This document shows positions 9,482 through 18,667 of a stretch of DNA of 64,000 bases, in pieces. The notes under the pieces were generated by a model, which did not search any database, was not told the DNA's origin, and saw nothing but the letters and a program-made list of their open reading frames with translations. Both the position numbers and the translations under genes were made by a program. Origin of the DNA: DATJKD01 sp963728295 (GTDB lineage: Bacteria; Pseudomonadota; Gammaproteobacteria; Steroidobacterales; Steroidobacteraceae); NCBI GenBank assembly GCA_963728295.1, contig CAVSKB010000011.1:496001-560000 (forward strand), read 5' to 3'. How positions within the stretch are numbered: position 1 is the stretch's first letter; each line of letters begins with the position of its first letter.

Positions 9482-10627
9482 ATGATTCCAAGAACACTGT
9501 TCAGCGACGAGCACGACATGTTCCGCGAGGCGGCGCGGCGCTTCATCGCGACCGAGATCACACCGTTTCATGGGGAATGGGAGAAGGTCGGTGTCGTGCC
9601 GCGCGAGCTGTGGCGCAAAGCCGGTGACGCGGGTCTTCTGTGTCCGAATGTACCGGCGGAGTTCGGCGGGCCGGGAGCGAACTTCCTCTACAACGTCGTG
9701 ATCACCGAGGAGCTCGGCCGTGCCGGCGCAACAGGGCCGCAGTTCACCGTCCACTCGGACATGGTCGCAAGCTACATCCTGAGCTTCGGAACCGAGGAGC
9801 AGAAGAAGAAATGGCTTCCCGGGATGGTCTCCGGTGAGACGATCGGCGCGCTGGGTCTGACGGAGCCCGGCGGCGGCAGCGACCTGAAGGCGTTGCGCAC
9901 CCGCGCTGTCCGCGACGGGGATCACTACGTGATCGACGGTCAGAAGACCTACATCTCGAACGGACAGCTGTGTGACCTCGTCGTGCTCGCGTGCAAGACG
10001 GATCCCGAGGCTGGCGCCAGGGGTGTGAGCCTGATCGTCGTGGAGACGAGCCGGGAGGGATTCCAGCGCGGTCGCATGCTCGAAAAGCTCGGTCTGAAAG
10101 CACAGGACACCTCCGAGCTGTTCTTCACCGGCGTGCGTGTCCCCATCGCCAACCGGCTGGGAGAGGAAGGCGCAGGGTTCAAGATGGCGATGCACAAGCT
10201 CGCCCACGAGCGACTCATCATCGCCGTAAACGCCGTCGCCACCTGCGAGGCCGTCCTGGAATGGACCGTGAGCTACACCAAGGAGCGGAAGGCCTTCGGC
10301 AAGCTGATCGCCGAGTTCCAGAACACGCGCTTCAAGGTGGCGGAGCTCACGGCGCTGGTACAGGGTGTGCGTGTCTTCGTCGATCGGTGCATCGAGCTCG
10401 CGGTCGACAACCGGCTCGACAGCACCGATGCGGCCATGGCGAAGATGGTGACGAGCGAGCTCCAGTGTCGCGTAGTCGACGAATGCCTGCAGTTCTTCGG
10501 CGGCTACGGATATACGCTCGACTTTCCGATCGCGCATGCCTACATCGACGCTCGCGTGCGCCGCATCGCCGGCGGCTCTTCGGAAGTGATGCGCGAGATC
10601 ATCAGCCGCAAGGTTTTTGATGGCTGA
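9482..10627 (+). CDS. Acyl-CoA dehydrogenase
   Basis: A 381-residue ACAD with GLTEPGGGSDLKA, IDGQKTYISNG, KAFGKLIAEFQNTRFK and CLQFFGGYGYTLDFPIA. The segment LAHERLIIAV carries a Glu at the position used as catalytic base by isovaleryl-CoA dehydrogenase. The family resemblance is to long-/branched-chain ACADs. It follows the MaoC gene after 66 bp and precedes another ACAD after 38 bp, and is probably co-transcribed with both. Substrate not predictable from sequence alone. Confidence 0.88.
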   Translation: MIPRTLFSDEHDMFREAARRFIATEITPFHGEWEKVGVVPRELWRKAGDAGLLCPNVPAEFGGPGANFLYNVVITEELGRAGATGPQFTVHSDMVASYILSFGTEEQKKKWLPGMVSGETIGALGLTEPGGGSDLKALRTRAVRDGDHYVIDGQKTYISNGQLCDLVVLACKTDPEAGARGVSLIVVETSREGFQRGRMLEKLGLKAQDTSELFFTGVRVPIANRLGEEGAGFKMAMHKLAHERLIIAVNAVATCEAVLEWTVSYTKERKAFGKLIAEFQNTRFKVAELTALVQGVRVFVDRCIELAVDNRLDSTDAAMAKMVTSELQCRVVDECLQFFGGYGYTLDFPIAHAYIDARVRRIAGGSSEVMREIISRKVFDG

Positions 10628-10665
10628 GCGCCGACCAGGCGCCGCTCTGAACCCGAGGATTTCCC

Positions 10666-11965
10666 GTGGATTTCAATCTGACAGACGACCAGCGAGCCAT
10701 CGCAGAGGCGGTGAAGAAGATCTGCGTGCGGTTCCCCGACGAGTACTGGAGTCACAAGGACACGGCTGCGGAATTCCCGCACGAGTTCCATGCGGCGATG
10801 GCGGCGGACGGCTGGCTCGGCATCACGATGCCGGAGGAACTCGGCGGCTCGAATCTCGGCGTGACCGAGGCGGCCGTCATGATGAATACCGTCGCGTCGG
10901 GCAACGGCGGCTCTGCGGCGATGTCGACGCTGCAGATCAACCTTTTCGCTCCGCATCCGATCGTCGTGCTCGGGACTCCCGAGCAGAAGCAGCGCATGCT
11001 GCGCCCGCTCATCTCCGGGTCGGAGAAGACCTGCTTCGGTGTGACCGAGGCAAACGCCGGGCTCAACACGACGCAGATCAAGACCTTTGCGAAAAAGGTC
11101 GACGGCGGCTATCTCGTCAACGGCAGCAAGATCTGGACATCGACTGCTCAGATTGCCGACAACATCCTGCTCCTGACGCGCACGACGGCGTTCGAGGACT
11201 GCGCGAAGCCCACCGACGGCATGACGATCTTCTTCACGAAGCTCGATAGAAAGAAGATCGAGGTCCGTCGCATTCCGAAGATGGGTCGAGCCGCCGTGGA
11301 CTCGAACGCCATCTTCATCCAGGACTTCTTCATCCCGGAGCAGGACCGGATAGGTGAGGAAGGAAAGGGGTTCTATTACCTGCTTCACAGCCTCAACCCG
11401 GAGCGAATCATCGTTTCAGCGGGCGCCATCGGCATCGCGCAGGACTCACTGCGACGCGCCTCCGCGTATGCGAAGGAGCGCGTCGTGTTCGGCAGGGCCA
11501 TCGGCCAGAACCAGTCGATCCAGCATCCGCTCGCCGAGATCTGGTGCTCGATCGAGGCGGCGTGGCTGATGACCATGAAGGCGGCGTCGCTCTACGATCG
11601 CAAAGCAACCCTGCGGTTCGTACGCCAATGCGGCAAAGTTTCTGGCAGGGCGTGTGGCCTTCAACTCCGCGACGCAGGCGGTTCTCACGCACGGCGGCAT
11701 GGGATACGCGAAGGAGTACCAGGTCGAGCGCCTGTTCCGCGAGTCAATCCTGCAGCGCCTCACGCCGATCACCGAGCAGCTCATCCTCTCGTTCATCGCC
11801 GAGAAGGAGCTCGGGATGCCGAAGTCCTACTCGAACGGAGCCCGACCCGATGCCCGATCTCGGAATCAAGTCCTACGCCGCCTGCATCCCGCGCCTCCGG
11901 ATGGACCGCGCGTCCATCGCAGCCGCTCATGCCTGGGCAATCCCGTCTCTCCGCGGCCTGGGTAA
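10666..11965 (+). pseudogene. Acyl-CoA dehydrogenase, frameshifted near the 3' end
   Basis: The first frame, from a GTG at 10666 (MDFNLTDDQRAIAEAVKK), runs through FGVTEANAGLNTTQ and VNGSKIWTSTAQ to AASLYDRK. The homology then continues in another frame as QPCGSYANAAKFLAG, TQAVLTHGGMGYAKEYQVERLFRE. Deleting one A from AAA at 11602-11604 rejoins them. The Glu at LNPERIIV is in the isovaleryl-CoA-dehydrogenase base position. Family proteins normally end at about MPKSY (11831), yet no stop occurs until 11965, which overlaps the next gene by 116 bases; a second indel or lost stop is likely. The product would be about 390 residues when repaired. Confidence 0.75.
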
Positions 11966-13311
11966 GGGAGAACGCTCGTTCTGCAGCTGGGACGAAGATT
12001 CGATCACGATGAGCGTCGATGCGGTCCGGGCCTGCTGTGCGGAGCTCAACGTCGGCGCCGATCGGCTCCCTGACTTTCGCCTCGACCACGCCCCCCTTCT
12101 CGGACCTGCAGAATGCGAGCCTCGTCGCGGCAGCGTCCGGGCTCCCGGAGAATCTGTCGACCATGGATGCGTCGGGCTCGCTGCGGGCCGGGACGTCAGC
12201 GCTGATCCGTGCCCTCGAGTCGAGCGCCCAGGCCGACGCCGTGGTTGTCGCCGCCGACGCGCGACATGCGAAGCCCGGCAGCCCCCAGGAGATGCAGTAC
12301 GGCGCCGGGAGCGTGGCAGTGTCGGTCGGCCGGCACGACCCGATTGCACGCTATCTCGGCAGCGTCTCGAGCGCGAACCAGTTCATCGACCACTTCCGCG
12401 CGGAGGGGCAGAAGTACGATTATCAATGGGAGGAGCGCTGGATCCGCGACGAAGGCTATCTCAAGATCGTGCCTGAGGTCGTCGGTCGGTTGCTCGAGCA
12501 GACGGGCACCCAGGCTTCCGCGATCGATTATTTCTGCCTCGCAGCAACCCTGTCCGGAATTTCGGCGGCCGTCGCAAAGCGTCTCGGGTTCAAACCGGAG
12601 TCGGTCGTCGACAATCTCGCTGCGCGTTGTGGCGACACGGGCGCGGCGCACCCCCTGATGCTGCTCGCGGCCGCGCTTGAAACTGCAAAGCCCGGCCAGC
12701 GCATCCTGCTCGCAGGGTTCGGCACGGGCTGTGACGCGTTGCTCTTCGAGGCAACCGAGGCCATCGGCGGCTACCGGTCGACGTCCCCCGTCAGCGTCGC
12801 TCTCGCACGCGGCGTGACCGACAAGAGTTACAACAAGCTGCTGTCGTTCTCCGACGAGCTCGATCTCGACTGGGGCATGCGCGCCGAGACGGACGCCAAG
12901 ACGGCGCTGACGCAGCTCTATCGTTCGCGCGACCAGGTCGTCGCGTTCGTCGGCGGCCGGTGTGCGGAGTGCGGTACGATTCAGTTTCCGCGCATGCCGG
13001 CATGCGTGCGCTGTGGCTCGACGGCACCGATGTCGACGGCCCCGCTCGCGGACGAGCCTGCCAAAGTGGCGACTTACACGGCCGACTGGCTGATGTTCTA
13101 TCCGTCGCCACCGCTCTACGTCGGCCTCGTCCAGTTCGACAACGGCGCGCGCGTGCTGATGGAAATGGTCGATGTCGATCCGGCGAAGTTCGACGTCGGC
13201 ACTCCGCTCCGGATGGTATTTCGAATCAAGGAAAAGGACTCTTTGCGTCACTACAACCGGTATTTCTGGAAAGCGGCCCCGCGTCGGCTGACGCTCAACG
13301 AGGACAGATAC
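11850..13311 (+). pseudogene. HMG-CoA-synthase-like protein with DUF35 OB-fold, frameshifted
   Basis: The protein begins MPDLGIKSYAACIPRLRMDR and shifts frame near 12050, resuming as IGSLTFASTTPPFSDLQN. The N-terminal 340 or so residues have the thiolase fold of HMG-CoA synthase; the C-terminal part has a zinc ribbon (CAECGTIQFP...CVRCG) and an OB-fold ending at YFWKAAP. The region where HMG-CoA synthase has its nucleophilic Cys reads DASGSLRAGTSAL, so no such Cys is visible. It may be a structural partner of the thiolase, like DUF35-thiolase complexes (inference). It has no stop of its own: the frame runs into the thiolase gene, probably because of another indel near 13290. The end given is the base before the thiolase ATG. 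Confidence 0.72.
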
Positions 13312-14514
13312 ATGGCAACTGGTATCAAGGACAAGGTCGCGATCATCGGCATGGGTTGCTCGAAGTTCGGCGAGCGCTGGGACTGCGGCACCGAGCATCT
13401 GCTGAACGAAGCGTTCCAGGAAGCGCTGCAGGACGCGGGAATCGAGAAGCAGCAGATCGGCGCGGCGTGGTACGGCTCGGCGCTCGATCGCGTCAACGTG
13501 GGCAACTCCGCGATCCCGGCCGCGACGGCCCTGCGTCTCGAGGGCATCCCGGTCACGCGCGTCGAGAACATGTGCGCGACTGGTACCGAGGCGCTGCGAG
13601 GTGCCGCGTACGCCGTCGCCGCGGGCGCGGTCGACTTCGCGCTGGCGATCGGCGCCGAGAAACTAAAGGACACCGGTTACGGCGGCCTGCCGGTCCAGAC
13701 CAAGGGCACGCTCAACGACCTGATCATGCCCTACAGCTCGGCGCCGGGCGGCTTTGCGCAGCTCGCCGCCGGCTATCGTGCCAAGTACGGCGTGTCGAAG
13801 GAGGACCTCAAGCGCGCGATCGGACGCGTGTCGTGGAAGAGTCATCAGAACGGAGCGAAGAATCCGAAGGCGCATCTTCAGAAAGCAGTCGACCTCGACA
13901 CGATCATCAACGCGCCGATCATCGCGGACCCGCTCGGACTGTTCGACTGCTGTGGAGTCAGCGATGGGGCCGCGTGCGCGATCGTCACTACTCCGGACAT
14001 CGCGCGCGGTCTCGGCAGGCGCGAGTTCGTCACCATCAAGGCTTTGCAGCTCTCGCTCAGCGCCGGCCGCGAGGTGAGCACTTCAGACTGGGATGGCAGC
14101 TACGTGCGCAACACCCGCATCGCAGCCAAGAAAGCCTACGAGGAGGCGGGAATTCGCAATCCGCGCAAGGAGCTCAGCATGATGGAGGTGCACGACTGCT
14201 TCTCCATCACGGAGCTCGTGACGATGGAGGATCTGTTCGTCTCCGAGGACGGAGGAGCCGTCAAGGACGTCATGGACGGGTTCTTCGACGCCGAGGGCGG
14301 GTTGCCGTGCCAGATCGACGGCGGGCTCAAGTGCTTCGGACACCCCATCGCGGCATCGGGCCTGCGAATGGCCTACGAGAATTACCTGCAGCTGCTGGGG
14401 CGGGCAGGGAAGCGCCAGCTGAAAAACCCGGTGTACGGACTCAGCCATAATCTCGGAGGCGTTCCCTGGAATTGCCTCTCGTCCATTTCTATTCTCGGTC
14501 TGAGCGCGCACTGA
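13312..14514 (+). CDS. SCP2-type thiolase (acetyl-CoA acyltransferase)
   Basis: A 400-residue thiolase beginning MATGIKDKVAIIGMG. The acyl-accepting Cys lies in ENMCATGTEAL and the His in KCFGHPIAASG. The C-terminal motif reads HNLGGVPWN, lacking the second catalytic Cys of classical thiolases, as in SCP2/SCPx-like enzymes and some steroid side-chain aldolases. It could cleave 3-ketoacyl-CoA or act in a retro-aldol reaction. The frame is continuous with the upstream OB-fold protein, but the gene has its own ATG with GAGGA 8 bases upstream, so it is called separately. The pair (HMGS-DUF35 plus thiolase) is a recurrent bacterial arrangement. Confidence 0.83.
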   Translation: MATGIKDKVAIIGMGCSKFGERWDCGTEHLLNEAFQEALQDAGIEKQQIGAAWYGSALDRVNVGNSAIPAATALRLEGIPVTRVENMCATGTEALRGAAYAVAAGAVDFALAIGAEKLKDTGYGGLPVQTKGTLNDLIMPYSSAPGGFAQLAAGYRAKYGVSKEDLKRAIGRVSWKSHQNGAKNPKAHLQKAVDLDTIINAPIIADPLGLFDCCGVSDGAACAIVTTPDIARGLGRREFVTIKALQLSLSAGREVSTSDWDGSYVRNTRIAAKKAYEEAGIRNPRKELSMMEVHDCFSITELVTMEDLFVSEDGGAVKDVMDGFFDAEGGLPCQIDGGLKCFGHPIAASGLRMAYENYLQLLGRAGKRQLKNPVYGLSHNLGGVPWNCLSSISILGLSAH

Positions 14515-14554
14515 GCGCGGGAGTCAGGTCCCTGACCGCAGGGACGCGCTGGCT

Positions 14555-15166
14555 TCACGGTTTCTGCTGGACTCGAGCCCATGCCTCGCGCGAAAGGCAG
14601 CGCTGCATCCACTCCGCCACAGCCGGGTGGCGATCCAGCGTGATATCGAATGCCTGCAGGCTGCTGGCGACGGATGCCACGTTGAGATCGGCGAGCGTGA
14701 ACGTATTGCCGGGAAGCAGGAACTTCTGACGATTGAGATGCGGCTCGAGCACCGCCTCGAGGATCCCGTGAATGCCGGCATGCCAGGCCTCGATCCTGGC
14801 GCCGTCGATCTGCTCCCTGGGCCGGCGACCCTCACGCATGATCGCGACCACCGGCGGCTCGAGCTCCGTGATCGCCCACAACGTCCACTGCTGGACCTTG
14901 GCACCGTGACGGGGATCGCGAGGCAGCAGAGTCCCCGGAAAGCTGCTCGCGAGATACCAGTTTATCGCCATGCTTTCCGTAAGTACGAAGTCGTCGTGAA
15001 CCAGCGTCGGGATCTTGCCGCTCGGGTTCAGCGCCAGGTACTCAGGCGTACGCGTCTCGCCGGCGTGCGGATTCAGCGGGACCTGTTCATAGTCGAGGCC
15101 CAGCTCCTCCATGACCCACATGCAGCGAGCCGCGCGTGATCGCTTCCAGCCGTAGATTTTCAGCAT
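14555..15166 (-). CDS. Glutathione S-transferase family protein
   Basis: A 203-residue GST with a thioredoxin-like N-terminal domain (MLKIYGWKRSRAARCMWVMEELGL, with NPSGKIPTLVHDD and TESMAINWYLA for the glutathione site) and an all-helical C-terminal domain (FTLADLNVAS). It could conjugate or isomerise electrophilic intermediates in the cytoplasm. The ATG at 15166 follows a GGGAGGG ribosome site; the longer open frame upstream has no homology. It diverges from a crotonase gene across about 190 bp that carries a CTAGCG motif. Confidence 0.85.
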   Translation of the reverse strand: MLKIYGWKRSRAARCMWVMEELGLDYEQVPLNPHAGETRTPEYLALNPSGKIPTLVHDDFVLTESMAINWYLASSFPGTLLPRDPRHGAKVQQWTLWAITELEPPVVAIMREGRRPREQIDGARIEAWHAGIHGILEAVLEPHLNRQKFLLPGNTFTLADLNVASVASSLQAFDITLDRHPAVAEWMQRCLSREAWARVQQKP

Positions 15167-15295
15167 GTTGGCCCTCCCGAACGGACTCGATCGTGCGGGG
15201 CAAGGATGCACGAAAAAGGTACGCAAGCAAAGCACCCGGCAGGGTCTCGACGGGTGTTCGATTCCGTGAAATGCGCTCGTTCGAAAAGTATGTGG

Positions 15296-15311
15296 TAATC
15301 TAGCGTACGTT
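15296..15311. promoter_or_regulatory. CTAGCG motif between GST and crotonase genes
   Basis: TAATCTAGCGTACGTT lies 47 bp upstream of the crotonase start and 129 bp upstream of the GST start. TAATCT could serve as a -10 element, but no convincing -35 is visible. It is part of the recurrent motif set. Confidence 0.4.
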
Positions 15312-15358
15312 GTCGGGATACCCACGTTCGCGCGACCGTGACGCGCCGGCAGGTGAAG

Positions 15359-16183
15359 ATGAGTGGCTATCAGACGATCCTATACGAGCGATCGAACGCG
15401 ATCGGCACGATCACGCTCAACCGCCCCGCTGAGCTCAATCCCCTGGACGACCGCACGGTGACGGAGCTGCACCGGTGTCTCGACCAGATCGACGGTGATC
15501 CGGACCTGCAGATCATCGTGCTGCGTGGTGAAGGGCGCGCGTTTTCCGCGGGTGGCGACCTGAAGCGCGCCCTGACTCTGCATACCGATCTGGACTGGAT
15601 GGCCGCGATGGGTGCGAACCTGCGCCGGCTGCTCGAGCGGTTCGAGCAGTCCGACCTGCTCGTGATTGCGGTTGTCGACGGACTCTGCGTCGCTGGGGGG
15701 ATCGAGCTGATACTCGCGTGCGACTTCGTCATCGCGGGTGATCGAGCGCGCTTCTCGGACGGGCACCTGAATTTCAGCCTGCTACCGGGAGCCGGTGGAA
15801 CACAGCGAATGCCGCGAGCGATCGGCGTGCTCCGTGCAAAGGACGTGCTGCTCACGGCCCGGTTCTTCGACGCGCAGGAGGCGGCCGCGATGCAGCTCGT
15901 ATCGCGTTGCGTGCCCTCCGGCGAGCTGGACGCGCATGTCACGGAACTGACTACCGCTCTGCTGGAAAAGAGCTTCTCGAGCCGCAAGGCGATCAAGTAC
16001 CTGGTCAACCAGGGGCTTAAGGGCTCGCTCGCGGAGGGTCTGCATCTCGAGGCCGCATATACGCTGCACTACGAAACGACCGACCCCGATGCGCACGAGG
16101 GCTTGATGGCCTTCGCGGAGAAACGCAAGCCGCGCTTCCAGGCACGTCGCCGCGTATCCGGTCCCCTCCCAGGAGTTGAATGA
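15359..16183 (+). CDS. Enoyl-CoA hydratase/isomerase family protein
   Basis: A 274-residue crotonase with ITLNRPAELNPLDD, AFSAGGDLKRAL and GGIELILACDF. The first catalytic Glu is present (GIEL), but where the second would be the sequence reads SDGHLNFSLLPGAGG, with no Glu, so it may be an isomerase, hydrolase or lyase of the superfamily rather than a hydratase. The ATG at 15359 with AGGTGA just upstream is preferred over an in-frame GTG at 15338. Its stop overlaps the start of the aldehyde dehydrogenase gene (ATGA), so the two are coupled. Confidence 0.83.
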   Translation: MSGYQTILYERSNAIGTITLNRPAELNPLDDRTVTELHRCLDQIDGDPDLQIIVLRGEGRAFSAGGDLKRALTLHTDLDWMAAMGANLRRLLERFEQSDLLVIAVVDGLCVAGGIELILACDFVIAGDRARFSDGHLNFSLLPGAGGTQRMPRAIGVLRAKDVLLTARFFDAQEAAAMQLVSRCVPSGELDAHVTELTTALLEKSFSSRKAIKYLVNQGLKGSLAEGLHLEAAYTLHYETTDPDAHEGLMAFAEKRKPRFQARRRVSGPLPGVE

Positions 16184-17667
16184 TGAACGCCGATGCAAAG
16201 ACACTGGATCGCGATCGCTCTCTGCGAGGAGTGCCCGACGGCATGCTGATCGACGGCGAGTGGTCCTCGGCCACTTCGGGCCGAACGTTCGAAGTGCGGA
16301 ATCCCGCGACCGGCCGGGTCATTGCGACGGTTCCCGAAGGCGGTAAGGAAGACATCGATCGGGCGGTGCAGGCTGCCCGCCGATCGTTCGATACGCGCGT
16401 GTGGCGCGGAATGAGCGCGTCGGAGCGTGCCAAGATCCTCTGGCGAGTTGCGGACCTCATCGACGCCAATTCGGAGGAGATCGTTCGCGCCGAGGTTCTG
16501 GACAACGGCATGCCACAGGCTCTCGCCACCTGGACGGTCAGTCTCGGGGCGGAAGCGTTCCGGTACTTTGCGGGCTGGGTGACCAAGATCCACGGACTCA
16601 CGTCCGAGATCTCCGGACCGGGAGGAAACTTTCACGCCTTTACGATGCGTGAGCCGATCGGTGTGGCCGGTCTCATCATTCCCTGGAACGGACCGTTTAC
16701 TTTCGCCTGCTCGAAGTTGTCGGTGGCACTCGCCGCGGGATGCAGCTGCGTCCTGAAGCCGGCGGAGGAGACACCGCTGAACGCGCTGCGCCTCGGAAAG
16801 CTCCTCGAAGAGGCCGGCGTTCCGCGAGGGGTCGTGAACATCGTGACTGGCTTCGGGAAGACGGCCGGCGCAGCTCTCGCAGCGCACCCGGGCGTCGACA
16901 AGATCGGCTTCACCGGATCCACGGAAGTCGGACGCGCCATCATCGAGGCCTCCGCGGGCAACATGAAGAAGCTGACGCTCGAGCTCGGCGGCAAGTCCCC
17001 CGTCGTCGTACTCGAGGACGCGGACTTGCAGAAGACAATAGCCGGCGTCGCCATGGGGGTTTTCACGAACTCCGGCCAGATCTGCATCGCCGGGTCGCGC
17101 GTCTACGCGCATCGCTCGGTCTACGAGCCCATGGTCGAGGGACTTGCCGGCGCCGCCCGTGCTCTCAAGGTAGGTTCCGGCCTGGAGCCCGACACGCAGA
17201 TCGGTCCGCTCATCTCAGAGAAGCAACTCGATAGAGTCGGTGGCCTCATCCGCGACGGGGTGGCGTCGGGCGCGGAGCTCGTGGCCGGCGGTGAGCGCGT
17301 CGGGCGGGAAGGCTACTTCGTCCAGCCGACAGTGCTCGCCAAATCGCCGAGCAACTCAAGGGTAATGCGCGAGGAGATTTTCGGCCCGGTCGTGTCGGTA
17401 ATACCATTCGATGACCTGGAGGCAGTCGCGGCCGCCGCGAACGACACGAGTTACGGGCTCGCGTCGGCGGTCTGGACGAGTGACGTGAGCAAGGCTCACA
17501 GCCTCGCCAAGCTGATTCAGGCGGGCACGGTCTGGGTCAACTGCCAGCTGGTCTATGACTTTTCCATGCCGTACGGCGGCTACAAGCAGTCGGGCTGGGG
17601 CCGGGAATACGGATTCGAGGGCCTGGAAGCTTACTTGCAGACGAAGTCCGTGTTCGTCCAGATCTGA
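16180..17667 (+). CDS. NAD(P)-dependent aldehyde dehydrogenase
   Basis: A 495-residue ALDH oxidising an aldehyde to the acid. The catalytic Cys (SGQICIAGSR, residue 302) and the general base Glu (LELGGKSP, residue 268) fall at their canonical positions, and FTGSTEVGR forms the cofactor site. The start overlaps the crotonase stop. In a terpenoid-alcohol route it could oxidise an unsaturated aldehyde such as geranial, but nothing in the sequence fixes the substrate. Confidence 0.9.
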   Translation: MMNADAKTLDRDRSLRGVPDGMLIDGEWSSATSGRTFEVRNPATGRVIATVPEGGKEDIDRAVQAARRSFDTRVWRGMSASERAKILWRVADLIDANSEEIVRAEVLDNGMPQALATWTVSLGAEAFRYFAGWVTKIHGLTSEISGPGGNFHAFTMREPIGVAGLIIPWNGPFTFACSKLSVALAAGCSCVLKPAEETPLNALRLGKLLEEAGVPRGVVNIVTGFGKTAGAALAAHPGVDKIGFTGSTEVGRAIIEASAGNMKKLTLELGGKSPVVVLEDADLQKTIAGVAMGVFTNSGQICIAGSRVYAHRSVYEPMVEGLAGAARALKVGSGLEPDTQIGPLISEKQLDRVGGLIRDGVASGAELVAGGERVGREGYFVQPTVLAKSPSNSRVMREEIFGPVVSVIPFDDLEAVAAAANDTSYGLASAVWTSDVSKAHSLAKLIQAGTVWVNCQLVYDFSMPYGGYKQSGWGREYGFEGLEAYLQTKSVFVQI

Positions 17668-17690
17668 GGCGAAGACGACTACAGGCTGTG

Positions 17691-18527
17691 CTATTTCATC
17701 GCTTTCGCGGGATGGATGCCTTTGGATCCAAAGCCGGTCCATGCGACGGGAGCTCCGGAGATCTCCGCAGCCCGCTCTGGTGGCAGCTTTGGGTCCCAGT
17801 CACGCGCGATGAAGCGCCGCCCGGTGACTCCGTCCGATGCATCAGACGCAAGCCACACCATGGGTGCTGCCATCACTTCCGGCGAGATGAAGCTCTCCAT
17901 CGGCAGGCCGAGCCCTTCGACCATGCGCGTGGCTGCGCCACCGCCGGGGACGAGTACGTTCGCCGTGACGCCTGTACCGTCGAGGTCGATCGCCATACTT
18001 GCCGTGTGCGCCTCGAGCGCCGCCTTGGATCCGCCATAGACCGCAAACCGCAGCATGGTATCGAGGCTGGTCGTGTTGTTGACGATGCGACCCCAGCCGC
18101 GGCTGACCATCTGCGGCGCGAGCAGCGCGGCAAGAAAATAAGGTGCCGTGCTGTTGACCTCGAAGAATCTCTGAAAGGTCGCACGGTCGACCTCCCAGAA
18201 TTTGAACGGGTTCTTCAGCAGATCGGCTCGTATCGATGTCGTCCCCAGCCCGGCGTTGTTCACGAGGATGTCGATCCGACCCCAGATTCTGAGGGCATCC
18301 TGCGCAATCCGAGTGCACTCCTCGGGAACGGACAGGTCCCCTGCGAGAGCCCGGGCCTGGGTCGACGGGGCGCCACTCTCGGATATGGTGTCCTGCAACG
18401 ACTGAAGATCCGTCGAGGTCAGTACGACTCGCAGGCCCTGTCTGAGCAGTGCGAGCGTCATGACCCTGCCGAGGCCTCGGCCGGCGCCCGTGATGAGCGC
18501 AACTCTCTGCGAACCTGCACCGGTCAT
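17691..18527 (-). CDS. SDR family oxidoreductase
   Basis: A 278-residue classical SDR: TGAGRGLGRVM cofactor loop, ILVNNAGLG, and a YGGSKAALEAHT catalytic segment. The C-terminal end (ARDWDPKLPPERA, IHPAKAMK) is longer than in FabG-like members. The ATG at 18527 is chosen because homology begins at MTGAGSQRVALITG. It is transcribed divergently from another SDR gene, sharing a 140-bp promoter region. The substrate is unknown. Confidence 0.83.
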   Translation of the reverse strand: MTGAGSQRVALITGAGRGLGRVMTLALLRQGLRVVLTSTDLQSLQDTISESGAPSTQARALAGDLSVPEECTRIAQDALRIWGRIDILVNNAGLGTTSIRADLLKNPFKFWEVDRATFQRFFEVNSTAPYFLAALLAPQMVSRGWGRIVNNTTSLDTMLRFAVYGGSKAALEAHTASMAIDLDGTGVTANVLVPGGGAATRMVEGLGLPMESFISPEVMAAPMVWLASDASDGVTGRRFIARDWDPKLPPERAAEISGAPVAWTGFGSKGIHPAKAMK

Positions 18528-18541
18528 CGGACTGCGCTCCG

Positions 18542-18580
18542 TTAACCTGATTGGTAACTTATCGTATACTGGCGCACTAG
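18542..18580 (+). promoter_or_regulatory. Promoter with CTAGCG-like motif
   Basis: TTAACC and TATACT (18565-18570) are separated by 17 bases and look like a sigma-70 promoter for the SDR gene at 18668. The -10 runs straight into GGCGCACTAG, giving TATACTGGCGCACTAG, a member of the recurrent motif. A regulator bound there would cover the transcription start. Confidence 0.4.
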
Positions 18581-18667
18581 GCGCGGATTTGCACGCCTGT
18601 CCTCGAGGCAAGACGCGCCGGCCAGGAAGCCGTTGACGATCCGGAGCGGATCGGAAGGTGGTCATTC

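Noticed and set aside
11850..14514. A true fusion of HMG-CoA-synthase/OB-fold and thiolase
   Set aside because: The thiolase has its own ATG and ribosome site, the join (PRRLTLNEDRY) is not a typical linker, and the same gene has another frameshift, so a lost stop is likelier. Not fully excluded.
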